DNA of 64,000 bases from assembly GCF_003149455.1 (NCBI RefSeq), contig NZ_QFFK01000005.1, forward strand, positions 248,001 through 312,000. Direction: 5' to 3'. This document shows, in pieces, positions 61,536-64,000 of this stretch. Positions within the stretch are counted from its first letter, which is position 1; each line of letters opens with the position of its first letter. The stretch comes from Chitinophaga deserti (lineage in GTDB: Bacteria; Bacteroidota; Bacteroidia; Chitinophagales; Chitinophagaceae). Position numbers and translations under genes: made by a program. A model generated the notes under the pieces. The model saw only the letters and a list, made by a program, of their open reading frames with translations. It was not told where the DNA came from and ran no database searches.

Positions 61536-62339
61536 TTAATCGTGTTGGAGGAAGGGAATAGTTGGAACTGTATAGTTCAATGCACTGGTAGTGCCACAAG
61601 TAATATCAAGTGTAACGCCGGTGATTTTATCCGCCCGGGAAGATGCGAGAAAAACTGCTGCATTGGCGATGTCATCCATCATAGGCATCTTCTTCAGCAT
61701 GGTGTCTGCTTCCAGCTTATGCAGGAATTCTTTCACTACATCACCTCCCTGTTCTATGGCCTCACGGAAAGGGCGGGAGTCAGGCGAACCTCCTGAACGG
61801 ATGTTTACCACACGCACACCATAAGGCCCCACTTCTGATGCGAGATTACGAGTCAGGCTTTCAACTGCACAGCATGCAGGACCAAATCCACCAACATGCG
61901 GATACCCTATACCTCCCGGCGTAGCCGTTAACGTGAGTATAACGCCGGATTGCTGCCGCATCATCGCCCGTGCAGCTGCGGTACATGTAAGAAATTCCGT
62001 TTCCATGGCTCTCCGCAGCGGCCGCAGGAAATCTTCAGGATCCATATCCGTCAGCGGCAAATCCTGCCTGTCTTCCCAGCCAATAGCATTAAATGAAATA
62101 TCAACACGTGGCAAGCCTGCCAGATGCTTTTCTATAGCCACAGCATTTAGCGCATCCACAACTGCTGTATGACACTCGCCTCCGACGGCACGAATGGCTT
62201 CCGCCTTTTTGTTCACCGAGTCCGTATTTCTGCCGGTGAGGTACAGAATGGCGCCTTCCTGTGCAAAGGCCTGCGCGATGGTTCCGCCGAGGGAGCCTCC
62301 GGCGCCATAAATCACCGCGTTTTTTCCTGATAACATCAT
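61536..62339 (-). CDS. SDR-family oxidoreductase-like protein, YxxxK replaced
   Basis: The 267-residue protein starts with the Rossmann motif AVIYGAGGSLGGTIAQAFAQEGA and has LTGRNTDSV, VDALNAVAIEKHL and NAIGWE in the positions expected for short-chain dehydrogenases. The catalytic Tyr-x-x-x-Lys, expected before AVESLTRNLASEVGPYGVRVVNIR, reads FGPAC, so both residues are missing. The SDR class is clear, but a normal hydride-transfer mechanism is doubtful. I recall relatives with the same change, so this may be a subfamily trait. It separates lipoprotein copies 2 and 3 and is unlikely to be the missing pigment ketoreductase. Confidence 0.82.
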   Translation of the reverse strand: MMLSGKNAVIYGAGGSLGGTIAQAFAQEGAILYLTGRNTDSVNKKAEAIRAVGGECHTAVVDALNAVAIEKHLAGLPRVDISFNAIGWEDRQDLPLTDMDPEDFLRPLRRAMETEFLTCTAAARAMMRQQSGVILTLTATPGGIGYPHVGGFGPACCAVESLTRNLASEVGPYGVRVVNIRSGGSPDSRPFREAIEQGGDVVKEFLHKLEADTMLKKMPMMDDIANAAVFLASSRADKITGVTLDITCGTTSALNYTVPTIPFLQHD

Positions 62340-62640
62340 GTGGGAAAATTTACCCGAACCTAGTCATATTACAGGTACCAAAAGGAGTGCATACATGACA
62401 TATTCCGGGGCCTTTTGAGACAAATAAACCGGTTTGGACTTTATATGGCTCATGCTCTAACAGCTCCTCCTTGTTCTAAATGGGTGTCTTAATCTGTTTA
62501 ATATCAATTTATTATCCACCTCCATGATGCAATCTCGATCACAATATTGATTTGATAGCACATCTTCGACATTTCTGGAATTACAGCGAAGCCGCCTCCC
62601 GGTTTTTAAACAGGAGAGACGGCCTCGTTCTTAACCGTTG
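62340..62640. other. Gap without a supported gene
   Basis: These 301 bases hold a hairpin near 62590-62623 (GCCGCCTCCC with GGAGAGACGGC, two G-T pairs on one strand) without a T tail, perhaps the 3' end of the minus-strand lipoprotein transcript. Nothing else could be supported. Confidence 0.5.
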
Positions 62641-63552
62641 TTAAAACTCCAGATCGATATCATCGTCCCATTCATCATTCAAATGAAGATCCCAGGCGGT
62701 GGGGCCGAAAAGACTACCAGTGAGGATCGTTTTGCGGTTAGGGGAAATGGTAACCCCTGGAATGGGTCTGGCCAGTACCACTTCTCCGTTTTGCTTATTC
62801 CGCACATTGATCCATACCTGGTACGACGGACTGCCGGATGGGAAAAGGAATGCTTCAAAAGTTCGTGCACCTGTACGTGGCACAAGGGAGTTGTATGGTA
62901 AGAGGTTGGGAGCAGTGCCACCGTCCCAGTAATAAAATTGCCAGGTGGGGTATATGAAGATCTCAATGTCGTAGTTCTGTTGGTAAATAGCTTCGGCGTC
63001 TTTTATGTTCAGCACCACCTTACCTACCATACGTTCCAGCTTTTGCGCATGCACGATGGCAGGAGAGTCCGGAGATACGGAATAGGCCACTGCGGCAACG
63101 AAAATATCGCCAATGGGATCGAGTACATTGTTTTCTCCCATCTCATGTCCGAATCCGCGGAGCGTTCCCAGGGTACTGTCGAACCGGAGCGGGTGGGTAT
63201 AGGCCAGAAAACGGAAGATATAGTGGCCGGGCAGCAAAGTATCCCGAATGCGGCCGAAATCCGCAGCTGGCGTAAGTGAATCTTGGTGGATGGTACTCAC
63301 CGCTATGTTATCTTTTATGGCCTGGTAAGTGATATAGTTGATTTTTCCGAGAGAAGAATCTCTTGCGGCATCAGGGCTTCGCCGCCCGCCGGGCAGGGTT
63401 TCATATTGCCGGAGAAAATCGGCCACACTGAACTGGACAGGAACAGGATCTGATTTTTGGGTAACAGGTTTTGGGCTCTCCTGCATTGCGTTTTTATGGC
63501 AAGCGGAAAAGAAAAGGAATAGCGCTAGCAGCGCAGGCTTCATTTTTTTCAT
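62641..63552 (-). CDS. Mfa2/FimB-like lipoprotein, copy 3
   Basis: The 303-residue lipoprotein has lipobox FSAC (MKKMKPALLALFLFFSACHKN). It repeats the pattern of the two other copies: VQFSVADFLRQYETLPGGRRSPDAARDSSLGKINYITYQAI, DTLLPGHYIFRFLAYTHPL, LERMVGKVVLNIKDAEAIYQQNYDIEIF and a C-terminal WDLHLNDEWDDDIDLEF. The spread of differences over the whole length suggests an old duplication. Codon 4 is also an ATG, so the start could be nine bases later. Confidence 0.7.
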   Translation of the reverse strand: MKKMKPALLALFLFFSACHKNAMQESPKPVTQKSDPVPVQFSVADFLRQYETLPGGRRSPDAARDSSLGKINYITYQAIKDNIAVSTIHQDSLTPAADFGRIRDTLLPGHYIFRFLAYTHPLRFDSTLGTLRGFGHEMGENNVLDPIGDIFVAAVAYSVSPDSPAIVHAQKLERMVGKVVLNIKDAEAIYQQNYDIEIFIYPTWQFYYWDGGTAPNLLPYNSLVPRTGARTFEAFLFPSGSPSYQVWINVRNKQNGEVVLARPIPGVTISPNRKTILTGSLFGPTAWDLHLNDEWDDDIDLEF

Positions 63553-63796
63553 GTTGTTTGCATTGAGGGTGTTATAAATGGGTTGTTGACAGCATGGTTC
63601 AATGATTCAATGCAATTCGGTAATAGGGATGTGTTCATTGTGGGTTAAAACGGGTTTGAATATACGAATGAATGAGGTAATGGGATCGCAGTACAAATAC
63701 TATCTTTAAGCCACTATTAGCGTCCCGGCGGCACCCTTCCTTTGCGGGACTTCTGTGTAATTTGCTTATTTTTAGGTCTATATTCCCTGTAACTGC

Positions 63797-64000
63797 ATGA
63801 AATTCATCCGATTCACTATCTTTTTTTATTGTTGCATTTGTTACACCACATTCCTGAATGCACAGACACGCTGTGTGGAAGTATTTCACGCGAAATATGG
63901 CGGCCCGGGAAGGGACGAAGGCCAATCCGTTGTATATACCCGAAATGGTAATGTTGTTGTGGCTGGCAATTCCAATTCCGGTGGTGCAGGGGGAACAGAT
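63797..64000 (+). CDS. Secreted protein, 3' end outside the window
   Basis: An ATG at 63797 opens a frame of 68 codons that runs off the right edge. It starts with a signal peptide (MKFIRFTIFFYCCICYTTFLNAQ) and continues VFHAKYGGPGRDEGQSVVYTRNGNVVVAGNSNSGGAGGTD. The GGxGxDEGxSVVxTxxGNxVVAGxSxS pattern is that of SBBP-like beta-propeller repeats found in secreted Bacteroidetes proteins, often with a type IX sorting domain at the far end. The end of the gene is needed to confirm this. Confidence 0.75.
   Translation, partial: MKFIRFTIFFYCCICYTTFLNAQTRCVEVFHAKYGGPGRDEGQSVVYTRNGNVVVAGNSNSGGAGGTD

Noticed and set aside
61536-62339. SDR gene as the missing ketoreductase of the pigment pathway
   Set aside because: It is over 40 kb from the cluster, in a different context, and lacks the catalytic Tyr and Lys.
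1-64000. tRNA or rRNA genes
   Set aside because: No acceptor/T-loop pattern or rRNA conserved stretch was found; the GGTTCGA match near 25231 lies in a repeat and lacks the stems.

Overview
The window comes from a Bacteroidetes chromosome, most likely Chitinophagaceae and Chitinophaga-like. The signs are three SusC/SusD pairs, FecI/FecR-type ECF regulation, a flexirubin-type aryl polyene cluster, a gliding-motility-associated (type IX secretion, type B) C-terminal domain, Mfa2-like lipoproteins, and several Bacteroidetes promoter boxes of the form TAnnTTTG. No tRNA, rRNA, CRISPR array or insertion sequence was seen.

Region 1 (1-20490): a tightly packed rightward operon of 20 genes, cut at the left edge, that makes and exports a flexirubin/aryl polyene pigment. 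It holds an activating ligase, one ACP, two full ketosynthases, two inactive ketosynthase-like partners, two hot-dog dehydratases, a thioesterase, an O-methyltransferase, a flavin halogenase-like enzyme, a phytoene-desaturase-like enzyme, a holo-ACP synthase and an Ntn-type acyltransferase/hydrolase. Envelope and export functions are a LolA-like carrier, a lipoprotein, a GT2-DUF2062 protein, a deacetylase and a 1289-residue MMPL exporter fused to PlsC and methyltransferase domains. No ketoreductase, tyrosine ammonia-lyase or DarA/DarB gene is visible, so these lie outside the window or are absent.

Region 2 (20491-26530): a DUF6702-like gene, a HupE/UreJ-like membrane protein, an M1 aminopeptidase, an unknown secreted protein, and an SPFH/band-7 gene with a ribbon-helix-helix partner. 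The non-coding stretches here carry unusual degenerate tandem repeats with a unit of exactly 11 bp.

Region 3 (26531-49260): three SusC/SusD nutrient uptake loci with no glycoside hydrolase, lyase or sulfatase beside them. The first is an ECF sigma / FecR / STN-SusC / SusD trans-envelope signalling operon. The second and third are paralogous pairs with long leaders carrying CTAAAACGTTTTAG-like palindromes, probably operators for the LacI-family regulator encoded at 34802. An AraC regulator diverges from lacI. A redoxin and a cytochrome c/copper-monooxygenase-like protein sit between the second and third pairs.

Region 4 (49260-57200): housekeeping genes: mutS, a TrmH-like RNA methyltransferase, a UbiA-type prenyltransferase, ruvX, def, an ECF sigma factor with an RskA-like anti-sigma factor, and an unknown secreted protein. 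A third 11-bp array lies between susD3 and mutS. Several promoters place the -7 box 4 bases from the start codon, which suggests leaderless mRNAs.

Region 5 (57200-64000): a type IX secreted surface protein, three paralogous Mfa2/FimB-like lipoproteins, an SDR protein, and the start of a further secreted protein cut by the right edge.

Most notable: three non-coding loci share an 11-bp repeat period but use different words. Two adjacent units at 24944-25245 keep the same 20-bp flank and hairpin layout while their repeat words differ completely.
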